Shown here: piece after piece, positions 11,801-21,499 of the stretch
Position numbering within the stretch: the stretch's first letter is position 1
How the letters are laid out: each line of letters opens with the position of its first letter
Assembly (NCBI GenBank): GCA_028015205.1
Contig: JAPWFG010000021.1
Location: 682,001 to 746,000, forward strand
Origin: Mytilisepta virgata
Taxonomy: Eukaryota; Mollusca; Bivalvia; Mytilida; Mytilidae
DNA length: 64,000 nucleotides
Direction of reading: 5' to 3'
The notes under the pieces: generated by a model
The model's database searches: none
What the model was told of the DNA's origin: nothing
The model's input: only the letters and a program-made list of their open reading frames with translations
Position numbers and translations under genes: made by a program

Positions 11801-13114
11801 ATACAAATGTTCTGAATCAAACAGGTAGTACTATACAAAGTACAAATGTCCTGTATTAAACAGGTAGTACTATACAAAATACAAATGTCCTGAATCAAAC
11901 AGGTAGTACTATACAAAATACAAATGTTCTGAATCAAACAGGTAGTACTATACAAAATACAAATGTCCTGAATCAAACAGGTAGTACTATACAAAATACA
12001 AATGTCCTGTATTAAACAGGTAGTACTATACAAAATACAAATGTTCTGAATCAAACAGGTAGTACTATACAAAATACAAATGTTCTGAATCAAACAGGTA
12101 GTACTATACAAAATACAAATGTTCTGAATCAAACAGGTAGTACTATACAAAGTACAAATGTCCTGAATCAAACAGGTTTTACTATACAAAATACAAATGT
12201 CCTGAATCAAACAGGTAGTACTATACAAAATACAAATGTTCTGAATCAAACAGGTAGTACTATACAAAATACAAATGTCCTGAATCAAACAGATAGTACT
12301 ATACAAAATACAAATGTCCTGTATCAAACAGGTAGTACTATATAAAATACAAATGTCCTGAATCAAACAGGTAGTACTATACAAAATACAAATGTCTTGA
12401 ATCAAACAGGTAGTACTATACAAAATACAAATATCACACGTTGAAGACTAATTTTGAACCTTAGAAATAGCTTTCCTCCATGAAGATTGTGCAGATGAAT
12501 TGTTATTTTGAAGACAGTTTCAGTATCTTTAGTACCAAAGACACGTGGTACATATGACTAATATTTTCTCAATATATACATTGTATATGTAAATGTGAGC
12601 TTATGTAGATAGACCTTAAAAGCTTTTAAATGAGAGTACGACCACATGTAGGCGTTTTCTTAATGGCAAAAGTTTCCTGCAGACATATACGTGATGATAT
12701 TATAACTGTAAGACTGTAATTTATGATTTATGACGTTGTACATTCAACAAAAGAACTCTGAAGCAACTAAGGAGAAAGTGCAATGGCACACAATCATAGG
12801 ACAAGGTGAACAGTAACACAGAGAATTCATATTGCAGAGATAATTAAATAATCAAGTTACTGTAAATAAAGAAAAAATGTAAACAAATCAAGAGAATTCA
12901 AACAAGACAACAACAAAAACTAAAGCACTAACAAGATACAAAATACTTGTTTTGTTCAACTGTTTAAAACCTGTAATTTGCCAGCCCAGATATATATATA
13001 TTTCCATCTTTTTATTGTACTAGAATGCTGTTAACTGAAAGAAAGGTTGGAAAAGAAAGTGATTCTTGGACAGATAGAATAATTTACCAATTTGTAACAA
13101 GCCATAGTGCATAG
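5692..13114 (+). CDS. TTC38: TTC38-like tetratricopeptide repeat protein (3' eight exons)
   Basis: Eight exons (5692-5811, 8394-8453, 9003-9041, 9398-9479, 9942-10107, 10678-10840, 11477-11550, 13024-13114) splice in one consistent frame. The product matches the C-terminal half of animal TTC38: ALSHVYLMQGQHDKGLEFM, then LACHNYWH, then GEYDAALGVFDSQ, then GAALLYRLKLEG, then GIPLCEGIIAFEDGDF, then ELMYPIRYDITKIGGSHAQ, then RDIFEQILIHSALKS. These are the conserved landmarks of that family, whose biochemical role is poorly known (TPR scaffold). The C-terminus is MLLTERKVGKES.., replacing the usual 'LMERDALKPNS' tail, and ends at TAG 13112-13114. Upstream exons (about 250 residues in other animals) were not found in 1-5691. 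Introns hold HHR-like repeats, a GATATC palindrome array and a donor-derived minisatellite. The family assignment is from recognition, not a search. Confidence 0.85.
5958..6006 (-). ncRNA. Hammerhead-ribozyme-like motif, copy A
   Basis: Minus-strand order: stem I arm GCACAA, core CTGATGA (5997-5991), stem II GTCG-TTAAT-CGAC (perfect 4 bp), core GAAA (5977-5974), stem III A-TG/CA-T closed by loop TGCA, then TC with predicted cleavage 3' of 5964, then stem I arm TTGTAC (one mismatch). All invariant hammerhead core positions are present. Hammerheads with very short stem III are known in retroelement-related repeats. Located in a TTC38 intron. Confidence 0.6.
6331..7160 (+). repeat. ~36-bp minisatellite, interrupted
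   Basis: Units of about 35-37 bp (ATGCGGTTTGTGTGTCTTGT, GGATTTATTGTTTAA) at 6331-6440 and again 6906-7160. The two parts are separated by the GATATC palindrome array. Core 'GTTTAAAYGCGGTTT..TGTGTC' is shared with the 57-bp array at the window start. Confidence 0.85.
6445..6905. repeat. 21-bp GATATC palindromic array with strand switch
   Basis: Left part repeats GATATCTTATATAGTTTATAA (21 bp). From about 6596 the units read TTATAAACTATATAAGATATC, the exact reverse complement, and from about 6685 mixed forms follow. The block can fold on itself as a long hairpin or cruciform. Seven-residue periodic open frames on both strands are by-products. Confidence 0.9.
7219..8217 (+). repeat. F2 modular repeat (CCGGGTTTTTC foldback)
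   Basis: 5' foldback CCGGGTTTTTC-TCTG-GAAAAATCCGG (7221-7246), a GGGCGGGCGGGC tract, then diverged modules with 'GTCCGGCCTGTAACTTTTTTG', 'AGACCTAGGCCTTGGAT', 'TCAAGATGATGTGTCGCGTA' and 'CAATAAATAGGTCATTTT'. The 3' end has perfect hairpin GCTGTCT-TTC-AGACAGC (8194-8210) followed by TCTCTTG. Non-coding. Confidence 0.75.
8394..8453 (+). CDS. TTC38: TTC38-like exon (KCVYLACHNYWHISLFYHEK)
   Basis: Twenty codons between acceptor TTTTCAG (to 8393) and donor GTTAGG (8454). The CHNYWH motif is diagnostic of the family; phase 0 on both sides. Confidence 0.85.
9003..9041 (+). CDS. TTC38: TTC38-like exon (GEYDAALGVFDSQ)
   Basis: A 13-codon exon between TTGTAG and GTAAGTC, phase 0/0. Confidence 0.8.
9398..9479 (+). 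CDS. TTC38: TTC38-like exon (LGPRIKKSKSDFNLTDGAAL..)
   Basis: Follows acceptor TTACAG; ends with one base of a split codon before donor GTATTG (9480). Confidence 0.75.
9560..9880 (+). repeat. Retroelement 3' UTR fragment (same family as 780-1420)
   Basis: Shares GGTTTAGTTTCTGTGCTGT, TATATGTTTTTATTC and TTTTGCCGATATTG with 1250-1400, and with the 3' UTR of the minus-strand element at 31750-32460. Only the 3' end is present, as for a 5'-truncated retrocopy. It lies in a TTC38 intron. Confidence 0.65.
9942..10107 (+). CDS. TTC38: TTC38-like exon (DVNVGNRWSMLHDACDAHMF..)
   Basis: Acceptor CTCTAG, donor GTACGG (10108). Encodes ..GIMFSEANLLLTCC.. and ..LLQSLKEYG; begins and ends with split codons that complete correctly with the neighbouring exons. 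Confidence 0.8.
10678..10840 (+). CDS. TTC38: TTC38-like exon (..GIPLCEGIIAFEDGDFSKAV..)
   Basis: Acceptor ATAAAG, donor GTATTA (10841). Encodes the strongly conserved PIRY..IGGSHAQ stretch of the family. Confidence 0.85.
11181..11231 (+). ncRNA. Hammerhead-ribozyme-like motif, copy B
   Basis: Core CTGATGA (11189-11195) and GAAA (11209-11212), identical stem III TGTGCACA, predicted cleavage after C11222. Stem I pairs GTGTACAA with TTGTGCATC (eight positions counting G.U). Stem II (GTAG-TAAAT-CGGC) has one clear mismatch. Sense strand of a TTC38 intron. Confidence 0.55.
11477..11550 (+). CDS. TTC38: TTC38-like exon (RDIFEQILIHSALKSDKQHD..)
   Basis: Acceptor TTGTAG; donor GTAGTA at 11551. The donor is also the first base of a 22-copy minisatellite. 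Ends ..QRLG plus AG of a split Arg codon. Confidence 0.85.
11551..12436 (+). repeat. 39-bp minisatellite repeating the TTC38 splice donor
   Basis: About 22-23 units of GTAGTACTATACAAAATACA + AATGTYCTGAATCAAACAG begin exactly at the exon's 3' boundary. Each unit junction re-creates ACAG|GTAGTAC, matching the genuine donor context GGCAG|GTAGTAC. Since 39 is divisible by three, a 288-residue periodic open frame exists on the minus strand; it is not a gene. Confidence 0.95.
13024..13114 (+). CDS. TTC38: TTC38-like terminal coding exon
   Basis: Acceptor TACTAG; A completes the split Arg codon, then MLLTERKVGKESDSWTDRII.. to TAG. It is the last exon of the gene by frame. Confidence 0.8.
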
Positions 13115-13217
13115 AGATAGATAACGAATACGTGGAAGGATATAAAACTTATTGCCGTTTATATATACTCAGCAGTTATTTGTATATGACCTTTTTATTA
13201 TTTTATTTTTAAATCCA

Positions 13218-13229
13218 AATAAAAATAAA
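13218..13229 (+). terminator. Polyadenylation signal(s) of the TTC38-like gene
   Basis: Two consecutive AATAAA hexamers start at 13218 and 13224, about 105 bp after the stop codon. Confidence 0.6.
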
Positions 13230-14031
13230 AATTAACATGTCATCTCATATCTCTAGAATTATATTTAGGCAATGGTTACTGGTAAGAAATCTTAAGGAAG
13301 GATTAAAAGGGATAAAAGGAATTATTAAAAGGTATAGTGAACCATTTTGTGATACCACTTTTGATGCATTGTATGTGATGATTTCAAACAGTTTATTTTT
13401 CATTATAACAACCGATATACAATCCTTCACTGGACATGACCTTCAAGGAGTAGGACGGTGGTTGTCTTGTAAGAAGCAAGAACTGCTCACACTGCGGACT
13501 TCCCCTCTTTTGACACTTCGGTATTCAAACTTTTTCTGAGTAGTGTCATAAAAAAAAACGTTCATGTCCTTATGTTAAAGATAGTCGCAAATTACCCAGA
13601 AGTTGCTTGGCAACAGAAGAATTCCTGACTTTAACATAATTTAAGAATATGATTGAATTTCAACACATATCACATCCCTTCCGAAGCGATATCCATCAGG
13701 TAAAGTTGACGTTACCAGGATTTTGATGAGCTGGTGATAGTTTTGCTGAACCATATACTCACGGGTAGCAATCACCTACGATAAATATCCGTTTTCTAAA
13801 TGGAAGCATCGACGTATTATGTCATTTTATCAGTTGAGGTATCCACATTAGTTGGTAGTTATAAAATTTTGATTAATGATTTTTAATTCAAGCCACGTTT
13901 TTGTTATGGATTTAGATAAATTATGAATTAAGGTTAAATGGGCTCATTTTTGAAAAGAATATATCTAATATATATCTATGATCAATATATAGTTTTAATA
14001 GGAGAAGTTAACTATGATAGCCAAAAATTAT
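13230..14031. other. No recognisable gene or repeat
   Basis: Intergenic sequence after the TTC38-like gene. A 100-codon open frame at 13237-13539 has no motif, no conserved look and an overlapping antisense frame; it is not called. Confidence 0.5.
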
Positions 14032-14220
14032 AGATTAATACATGACGTAATTCATATCGGACCGGGTATCATCCTGTGACTCTCATATCGGGTCGGGTAT
14101 TTTCCCCGGGACTCCCATATCGGACCGGGTATCATCCCGAGACTCCCATATCGGACCAAGGTCAGATATGGGTCGAGGGATGATACCCGGTCCGATATGG
14201 ATTAGGTCATTTATTAATCT
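14032..14220. mobile_element. Foldback MITE with 43-bp TIRs
   Basis: The left arm 14032-14074 (starts AGATTAATACATGACG, ends CGGACCGGGTATCATCC) is mirrored by 14178-14220 with four mismatches. Between them two more partial copies of CATATCGGACCGGGTATC occur. A short related palindrome lies just outside (14258-14268/14281-14291, CACCCGGTCTG/CAGACCGGGTG). No clear target duplication. Confidence 0.7.
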
Positions 14221-14599
14221 GTTTATCATATACTGCCATAAGTACATATTCCGAACACACCCGGTCTGATATTGCCATAACAGACCGGGTGCATTCCAAA
14301 AAATGGTTATCAGCCTGAGGTTTGCAATATGGAATGTTCACTTCCTGTTGTTACAAAATTCTTTATATCAAGTACAAAGTATGTGATAATGAGCAGTCAT
14401 ATCAGATACCATATATGCACTTTGACAAATTACGTGTTCCAAAACTCCACAATAGATGACGAAAAAACCAGAAAACGTACCAGAACCATCTAAGCATACG
14501 GCTATGAATTTGAGAGATATCGTTAGACTCGCTATGATCTTTAACTTATGGTTATTAGACATTTTACATTTATGCATATGAATATCAATTAACTCAGAA

Positions 14600-17500
14600 T
14601 ATGTGCATTAACACCGCACTAACTACACAGATGGCAATGCAATTACAACAGAGTATGTTCACTGACACAACAAGTGGGTCATTTCCAACAAATACCTCTA
14701 AATCATGGTTCTAATAGAGCAAACTATCAGATGTCATGTGAGCAATTTCAACAACATCATACTGGAAATCAAGTTCAACAGCATTATATCATTTCAAAGC
14801 ACTGTGAATACAGCATATACTGATCCAACGTATACATTGAGTACTGGCATCGCCAATAGTAACACCAGGGTAGCAGCCGTTAGGGTATATATCCATCTAA
14901 TATACAAGAAAATGTAAATCCAACTAAACATACAATGCAGGTCCAACTAAATGGTCACGAAGTACCAAAAAGCCTGAGCCTGATACTCCCAAATAAACCA
15001 AACCAACCAACGATCTCTAGACAAAGTGGATCAATTATGGGGGATAATAGACAAGTCAAATCTGGTAATTGTACATCGGCCATCAGCAAGATTAATGTGA
15101 CAGATAATGGGCAATCCAACCAATCAAAACAACAAAGAAATCAAGTACAATCAAAATTCCAATGCATCGAAAAACAACAGCAGAAAAGTTTTTTTTGTCA
15201 TTCCAAGCCTCAACAAGGTACCCCCAGACCCGGATTATATAATAACAGAACTTTCGATGCCACGAATCTAAACATGCAATATAGAAGGTGTCAAATCAAA
15301 ACAAGGAATATCTAAAGAAACTAGCGAAAGATCTAACTTTCCTCTGTATCCAAGAACATTGGTTATGGTCATTTGAGAAAGACTTTATTGATAAAGCTGT
15401 TCGACACATGGGTAATTTTACTAGACTAGATGTCGTGACTGTGATGATCCGATTACTCACTTTCTGATACACAGAGGTAGAGGTGGGGTTTCAATTCTTT
15501 GGCCGAATGAATGGGACCAGTATATCAAAAACCTAGATGGTGGGAACAATAGAATATTAGCTATATATAGAGGTTCAAACTGTTAGTAAGCCAACAATTA
15601 TAATTAATGCATATATGCCTACAAAAATGGTTAACTCTGATTTTGAATACCAACGGAACTTAGACACCTTACAACTAATTATAGATAAATATGATGAAAC
15701 TCACTCCATTGTTATTTGCGGTGACATGAATGGACCAATACAGCAATGTCGAAATAATAGTCACGATAAAATGCTCAAAACATTCTTTGAAAGAAAAGTT
15801 ATACCTACATATGGACATGGGTTCTATATACAAACCTACCAACACCCCGACGGTAAAGCCTCATCACAAATAGACTATATCTTCACCAACAATGATATCC
15901 TGGAATCAACAACTGTTATCCAGCATGATCCATGTAATACATTCTCTCATTCAGCTGTACAGGCTATACTATATAAAAATCTAAACAATATAGCCAAACA
16001 CAAAAGCAGTATAAGCCATATAGTTAACAAATTTATGTGGGAAAAAATGGACAAAAAATCCTATAGATCAATAATCAACATAACGCTGCCCAGAACGAAT
16101 GGCAATCATTTAAAACGGGCATCATAACCCCAATTTTAAAAAAGGGAAAATATCAAACAAAAACCGAAAATTTTAAAGGAATTACAGTATCATCAATTCA
16201 TGGCAAAATTTTTTACTATGTTTTAATAGAAAAGGCTGGTCTTGATCGACTTCAACAATAAAACCTACAATTTGGTTTTACTGCTGGTTTATCGCCGCGT
16301 ATGGCTGCCTTAATATTATCTGAGACATGTTCTAAAATTACGGGGGAAAATGTTGTCTTTCTAACAATCCTAGATAGCCAAAAAGCTTTTGGTGTAGTTA
16401 GCCACGAAATATTATTAGACAAAATGTTCTTTCTTGGAATTGATATTGAATTTTGGAATATAATTGAAGATCTGTACGATGGAGTTACATGTACGGTAAA
16501 ATAGCTTTGTGGTACCAGCTTCAGCTTTAGCACAAACCAAGGTGCCAGGCAAGCTGGAGTTCTGTCAACTCATCTTTACAAACAATATATAAATGAATTG
16601 TTATCTGAGCTTGAAAAACATCAAATTGGAATTTCAATTGGTCAGACGTATGCTGGCAGTCCAACTTCCGCTGACGACATTGCTTTACTGTCCTATAGCA
16701 AAACTGAAATGCAAGATATGTTAGGTATCGTTTACCAATATGCCTGCGACCACAGATTCCTAATACATCCAACTAAGAGTAACGCTATCATTAAAACGAA
16801 CAACAAACAACAGTTAAACAGGATACAAAACGAAACAGAAGAGTTAAAACTAGGTGAAAATAAGATCGAATATAAAACAGAAACCACCCATTTAGGCCTT
16901 AAACGAAGAACTCAGGAAGAATTAAAAATCATTATTGAAGACAGGCGAACACTTTAATCAAAACTGGAGTACATGGAACAAATGGTTTAAATCCAAAAAC
17001 AGTCTACAAGATCTACCAAATATATGTAATACAAATGCTTCTTTATGGATTAGAAACGTTAGGTATAAAAAAACCCAGGACATGGCAGTATTATGCAGCT
17101 TTCATCTTAATACATTGAAACACATCCAAGCTCTACCTAGCAGGACAGCATCAGCAGCCGTTTATATACTACTAGGGGCTAGCAGCTGAGTTACACAAGC
17201 GGCAGTTAAGCCTTTTACACCCTATTGCCACGTGCAATATAATCCATCTATTAAATAAATTGCATGGAGGCAACATATAGCCGCAGACCTTCGAGTTTTT
17301 TGTGCAAATTATAAATATACTATCCATGTATCAACTTTCAACATTCCAAGAAATCATAAGCTGTCATTATAGCAGATTTGATTGGAAGAAATTAATGCGC
17401 AACTCAATATCATCATACTGGACTCAAAAATTAATAGATGAATGTAAAGATAAATCTACACTTAATCTACGGTCATTAAATAGCTTGAAAATTGGTAACA

Positions 17501-17740
17501 TACATAATGTATGGGATACTGACACTAGCTCAGTGAAGGAGATTAGACAGGCAACAACTAAGGCCAGAATGCTCACTGGTACATACATGTTGCAAATTCA
17601 CAAATCCAGATTTAACCAGGCTGAAACTGATCCAATTTGTCCTTTGTGTAGACTGGAGCCAGAGGATTTACGTCATATTCTGACATCTTGTCCTATACAT
17701 ATTCAGATATTAGAAAAACCAAATATCAATCTTTAAAGCA
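14600..17740 (+). pseudogene. Degenerate APE-type LINE (ORF1-like, EN, RT, zinc knuckle)
   Basis: Read 5' to 3': a Q/N-rich ORF1-like stretch (14640-15315); an AP-like endonuclease with LAKDLTFLCIQEHWLW, then VICGDMNG (near 15711), SQIDYIFTN (near 15865) and SHSAVQA (near 15947); a reverse transcriptase with FKGITVSSIHGKIFYYVL, TILDSQKAFGVV (motif A region) and PTSADDIALLS (motif C region, near 16666); and a C-terminal knuckle CPLCRLEPEDLRHILTSC (17638-17692). At least seven stops or frameshifts break it. All protein domains are in order, so it was once full length. Non-LTR retrotransposon; exact clade not assigned. Confidence 0.8.
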
Positions 17741-17829
17741 GCATATTATTAATGAAGTTGGAACAATATATAACAAGCATAACATCTGTCAGCTTATTGT
17801 CGATTGTCAACAGCTCGTAGATAACCTTA

Positions 17830-19580
17830 ACGTTATATTTGACTCCCTTTGGAGAAATGGCCTTCTTTATAAGCTTAAAAACTTAGGAATTGGTCAAAAT
17901 ATGTATAATATAATTAAAAATCAGTTTAGGAATACCTTGGGCTCTTTAAAACACCAAAACTTTATTTCAAGTCCATTCAAAATAGATAAAGGAGTGAGAC
18001 AAGGAGATTCTATTAGTCCCACTTTATTTAACATTTTTATTAATGACTTAAGTGACACATTTGCTAATGCTGCTTGCGAACCTTTAACATTATTAAATTC
18101 AAAAATTGGAAGCTTACTGTTTGCAGGTGACCTTATTATTCTATCAGAGAGTAAAGAAGGCCTGCAAAATAGTTTAAAAAATCTCTCAGAATATTGTGAT
18201 AAATGGCAATTAACTGTGAATGCCAATAAAACTAAAACTATGATTTTTCAGAATAAACCTGTAAATATACCAACTTCATTCACAGAGTATAAAAATATTC
18301 CTATTCAGAATGTAAAGGAATTCAGATATCTGGGATATTATATAAATAGCAATGGTAGTCTGACAAACAGCACTGTAGATATGACAAATAAGACCAGAAA
18401 AGTACACTTTACTGTGAAGGGGTACACATCACACTTAAGTCAAATTCCTGTGAAAGTTTCATGCAATATATTTGATACACTCATTCAACCTATTTTAACT
18501 TATAATGCTGAAATAAGCTTCATGGACCATTATTTGAAATGTTATAGAGCCAAACTTAGAGCTCACAAGAACAATTTAGAAGTAAATATCAATATGTTTA
18601 TAGATAAAACACCTATTGAGAAGTTACATCTAAGTTTTTGTAAAAATACACTTGGAACTAAGAGAAGTTCCTCAAATCTAACAACTAGAGCTGAACTTGA
18701 TAGACTACCTGTTGAATCTTTTATAAAAACACAAGCTATATCATATCTTGCTAGACTTTATAGCAATAATATTAACCCAATACTAAAGGAAGCTTTTCAA
18801 CTAACAGAAAAGCTAGATGATGAGGGAACATATTCTTGGTACACTTTTGCAAAAAATATTTTGGAAGAAACTAATATACAAAAAGACCAGTGAGCAAATT
18901 GGGATCCAATAAAAAAAATTAGGTCATGTTAAAAAAATAATTAAAAACAATGTGAATGAATATTATAAAAAAATAACTATCAGTAAAATAGAAAATTTAA
19001 CAGAAGACAATAAGTTATTCTTATATAAAAGTATTAAAGTAACAAAAAATCAAATGGAGTTTTACTTGAAACATCCAAATAAAAAAGTACGTCAAAACAT
19101 AACCAAATTTAGAATTAGTGATCATAAATTATTGATTGAAACTGGGAGATATTTAAAAATTCCCAGGCATTTGAGACTATGTGAAACCTGTAACGCTATA
19201 GATGATGAGCAACATTTCTTTTTAAATTGTACAATTAACAAAAAGGAAAGAGATAAATTACTTAAAAAGCTTTTAGATTGGTATCCAAATTTTATACTGC
19301 TTAACAATAATGAAAAACTAATAAAAATTTTAAACCCGTCAACACCTGAAGTAATTGGGACTGTTGTCTCTTTTATAGATCGGTCATTAGAACTGAGGAA
19401 GGGAGACCCTAGTTAGTTTTGATAATTGTCAACACTTTCTATGGTATTGTTCCATTAATTAATATAAAATGTTTATATTACTTATTATGTCATTTGATTG
19501 TTTGTTCCATGTTCTTTATGTCAATTTATGAATATATGTATGTCATTGTTATATAATGTATTGTACTTTATTAACCAGTA
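17830..19580 (+). pseudogene. 5'-truncated LINE with RT (FAGD) and C-terminal zinc knuckle
   Basis: Open from within RT motif A (FDSLWRNGLLYKLKNLGIG) through GVRQGDSISPTLFNIFIND, LLFAGDLIILSES (the usual ADD box is AGD), CDKWQLTVNANKTK, FRYLGYYI, to 18893. After one break it resumes at 18952-19416 with CETCNAIDDEQHFFLNC (near 19183). It is fused in one frame to the end of the upstream LINE, so the 401-codon open frame starting at 17688 is chimeric. The catalytic Asp change and the break mean it is inactive. The AT-rich 3' UTR ends near 19580. Confidence 0.8.
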
Positions 19581-19619
19581 GGGTAAAATACGTTAAAAAT
19601 GCCTTATCTTTATAAGCAA

Positions 19620-19715
19620 AATGAATGCATTACAGCAGGGCCATTACAGCATTTTGTTCATAATAACCGGGCCATTACAGAATTTTGTTCATAATAACCG
19701 GTTATTACGGCTTTT
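19620..19715 (+). repeat. Short tandem repeat (GGCCATTACAG..ATAATAACC)
   Basis: About two and a half units of ~37 bp with GGGCCATTACAG and ATTTTGTTCATAATAACC. The words 'GGCCATTACAG' recur in the foldback element just downstream. Confidence 0.6.
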
Positions 19716-19907
19716 CCAAAATGGCTGCTTTTTTTATACTCCACTTGGAAATTTCAGGAGAAGCAAACTAGAACATTTTAAAACATATTTTTGAAAAAAA
19801 CTGTCCGAAATTAATCTTTAAAACTGTTCTCACAAGTTTTGCTTACTTACCATTATATTTGTGCTATTCGGATTAATGCAAATGCTATATACAAACTGGT
19901 TAATAAA

Positions 19908-20089
19908 AGTATTAAGAAATGGGTGTTTTCATAATGGCCCTGTTATATGTCCTCGGTCTGTAATAATGGCCTTCGGATGCTGTAATGGCCCTCGGCGTTG
20001 CCTCGGGCCATTACAGCAATCCTCAGGCCATTATTACAGACCTTGGATATATAACAGGGCAATTATGAAAACACCCATTTATTAATACT
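19908..20089. mobile_element. Foldback MITE, ~85-bp arms
   Basis: AGTATTAAGAAATGGGTGTT at 19908 is mirrored by the sequence ending 20089, and the pairing continues (TTTTCATAATGGCCCTGTTA, GGTCTGTAATAATGGCC, GCTGTAATGGCC) to a centre at GGCGTTGCC. Almost the entire 182 bp forms a hairpin. An open frame across it (19861-20085) is a by-product. Confidence 0.8.
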
Positions 20090-20755
20090 ATAGTATGCCA
20101 TGGCTGTAATAGTCTTGAGTTGCATTAATAAACTATATTGCCCAATAATAACAGCTTTCTTAGATCTATTCAATCAATATCTATAGACTATTGTTATTCT
20201 GTGCATGTTAGAAGGCTCATGTGTAAATAATACTCTATGGTGGAGGGCTGTGTACAGATTTAACGGAGTACTTTTAAATTTTAAGTCAATCGTTTAACGA
20301 GTGCTCCTAGACTGGAGGGAAATACGAAAAGAAAGAAAGAATCAATCAGAGATTCAGTTAGAAGGGCTAAATTTAGGTGCATTCCGAAAGTACAAATATT
20401 TCAACAAGGTTGTGAAATTTGGCCTACAGTTTACATCAGTTATTACACATCTGTTGAGCAAAAGAACCCATAACAATTCGGTAAGGTATATGATGTGTTT
20501 AAACTATGACCAACAAAATCTATGATTATATATTTCTTTTTCTTCTGCAGAAAGAGAAGCTTGCTCTCGGGCTTTTTACATATTTTTTTAGTGGTAAAAC
20601 GAAAGTAGAATAGAATCGAGACGTTGTGTTGTTTTAAATATTTTGGGAGGGGCGGGATTTGAGGAAGAAGAAATCTCCTAAATATGACTGGAAGTCGTGG
20701 TTCCAGTTTCATTGAATATCACTCATCTAAATAGATCTGATATCTATATTCTTTT
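20090..20755. other. No recognisable gene or repeat
   Basis: AT-rich intergenic DNA with two short open frames (20301-20525 and a minus-strand one overlapping it) that show no motif or splice structure. Confidence 0.5.
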
Positions 20756-20769
20756 GTCTGAGCTAAGGA

Positions 20770-21430
20770 TTAATTTTCAGTCCTTCGGCCGACTGGATGA
20801 AATGCCATGAGCCAATCTTGTTCCCACTGAACAGTTGTTTCAAGATCTTGTAGTTTTAAACAGTCTAGTTTAGATCTAATAGGGCAATTTAAATGCTATC
20901 ATCTGCAAATAATCTAATTTTACTATGTTTTATATACTGTGGTAAGTCATTTATGTATATCAGAAAGTGTTTTGGACCTAAAACTGTGCCCTGGATGTAT
21001 TTTCAAGTTGCACAGTTTGTGTTCTTTTTGCCAAAAATGATGAAACCCAATTTGTAGCTTGTTCTGAGATGCCATAGGCATAATATTTAATATTGTACAA
21101 GAGTCTTGTGTTTGGCACTTTATCAAATGCTTTGGCAAAGTCACAAGATCTTTTTGCATATATGGCAACAAATTAGGCCAAGTCAGTTTTAATATACTTG
21201 TTTTGTAACCAGTTACAATGGTGACAGTATATTAACAAATTAAAGCATCGAAGCAGATAATGCACAAGACATGTCAAAATCTGAAAAAGATTTCTTTTGA
21301 AATGGTTGCATACAAGTTAAAATTGACTTGGACTAGTTTCTTGCCGTATCTACCTTTTTGACCTAAAACCATGTTGTAAATCATAAAGAATGTTGTTTGT
21401 TTCATGATGTTTTATAACCCAAATTCCAGA
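20770..21430 (-). pseudogene. Inverted 5' part of a twin-primed LINE (RT core)
   Basis: Minus-strand translation gives ILYDLQHGFRSKR near 21380, FDKVPNTRLLYNIKYY (broken frame near 21100), HHFWQKEHKLCNLK / SSFLAKRTQTVQLEN near 21030, LFADDSIYPIRSKL near 20910 and QWEQDWLMAFHP near 20800. These are RT motifs 2a to C in order. It stops where the plus-strand half at 21500 takes up the protein. Confidence 0.7.
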
Positions 21431-21499
21431 CAAATGTAACGTCTTAAGACTAACAACAAAGCATCAACTAGAACATTTTTACTACAATTTACATTGTAA

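Noticed and set aside
11557..12423. 288-codon minus-strand open frame with a 13-residue repeat
   Set aside because: It is the by-product of a 39-bp minisatellite whose length is divisible by three; the array lies in an intron on the other strand.
13237..13539. 100-codon open frame after the TTC38-like gene
   Set aside because: No motif, starts within the region of the poly(A) signals, and an equally long antisense frame overlaps it.
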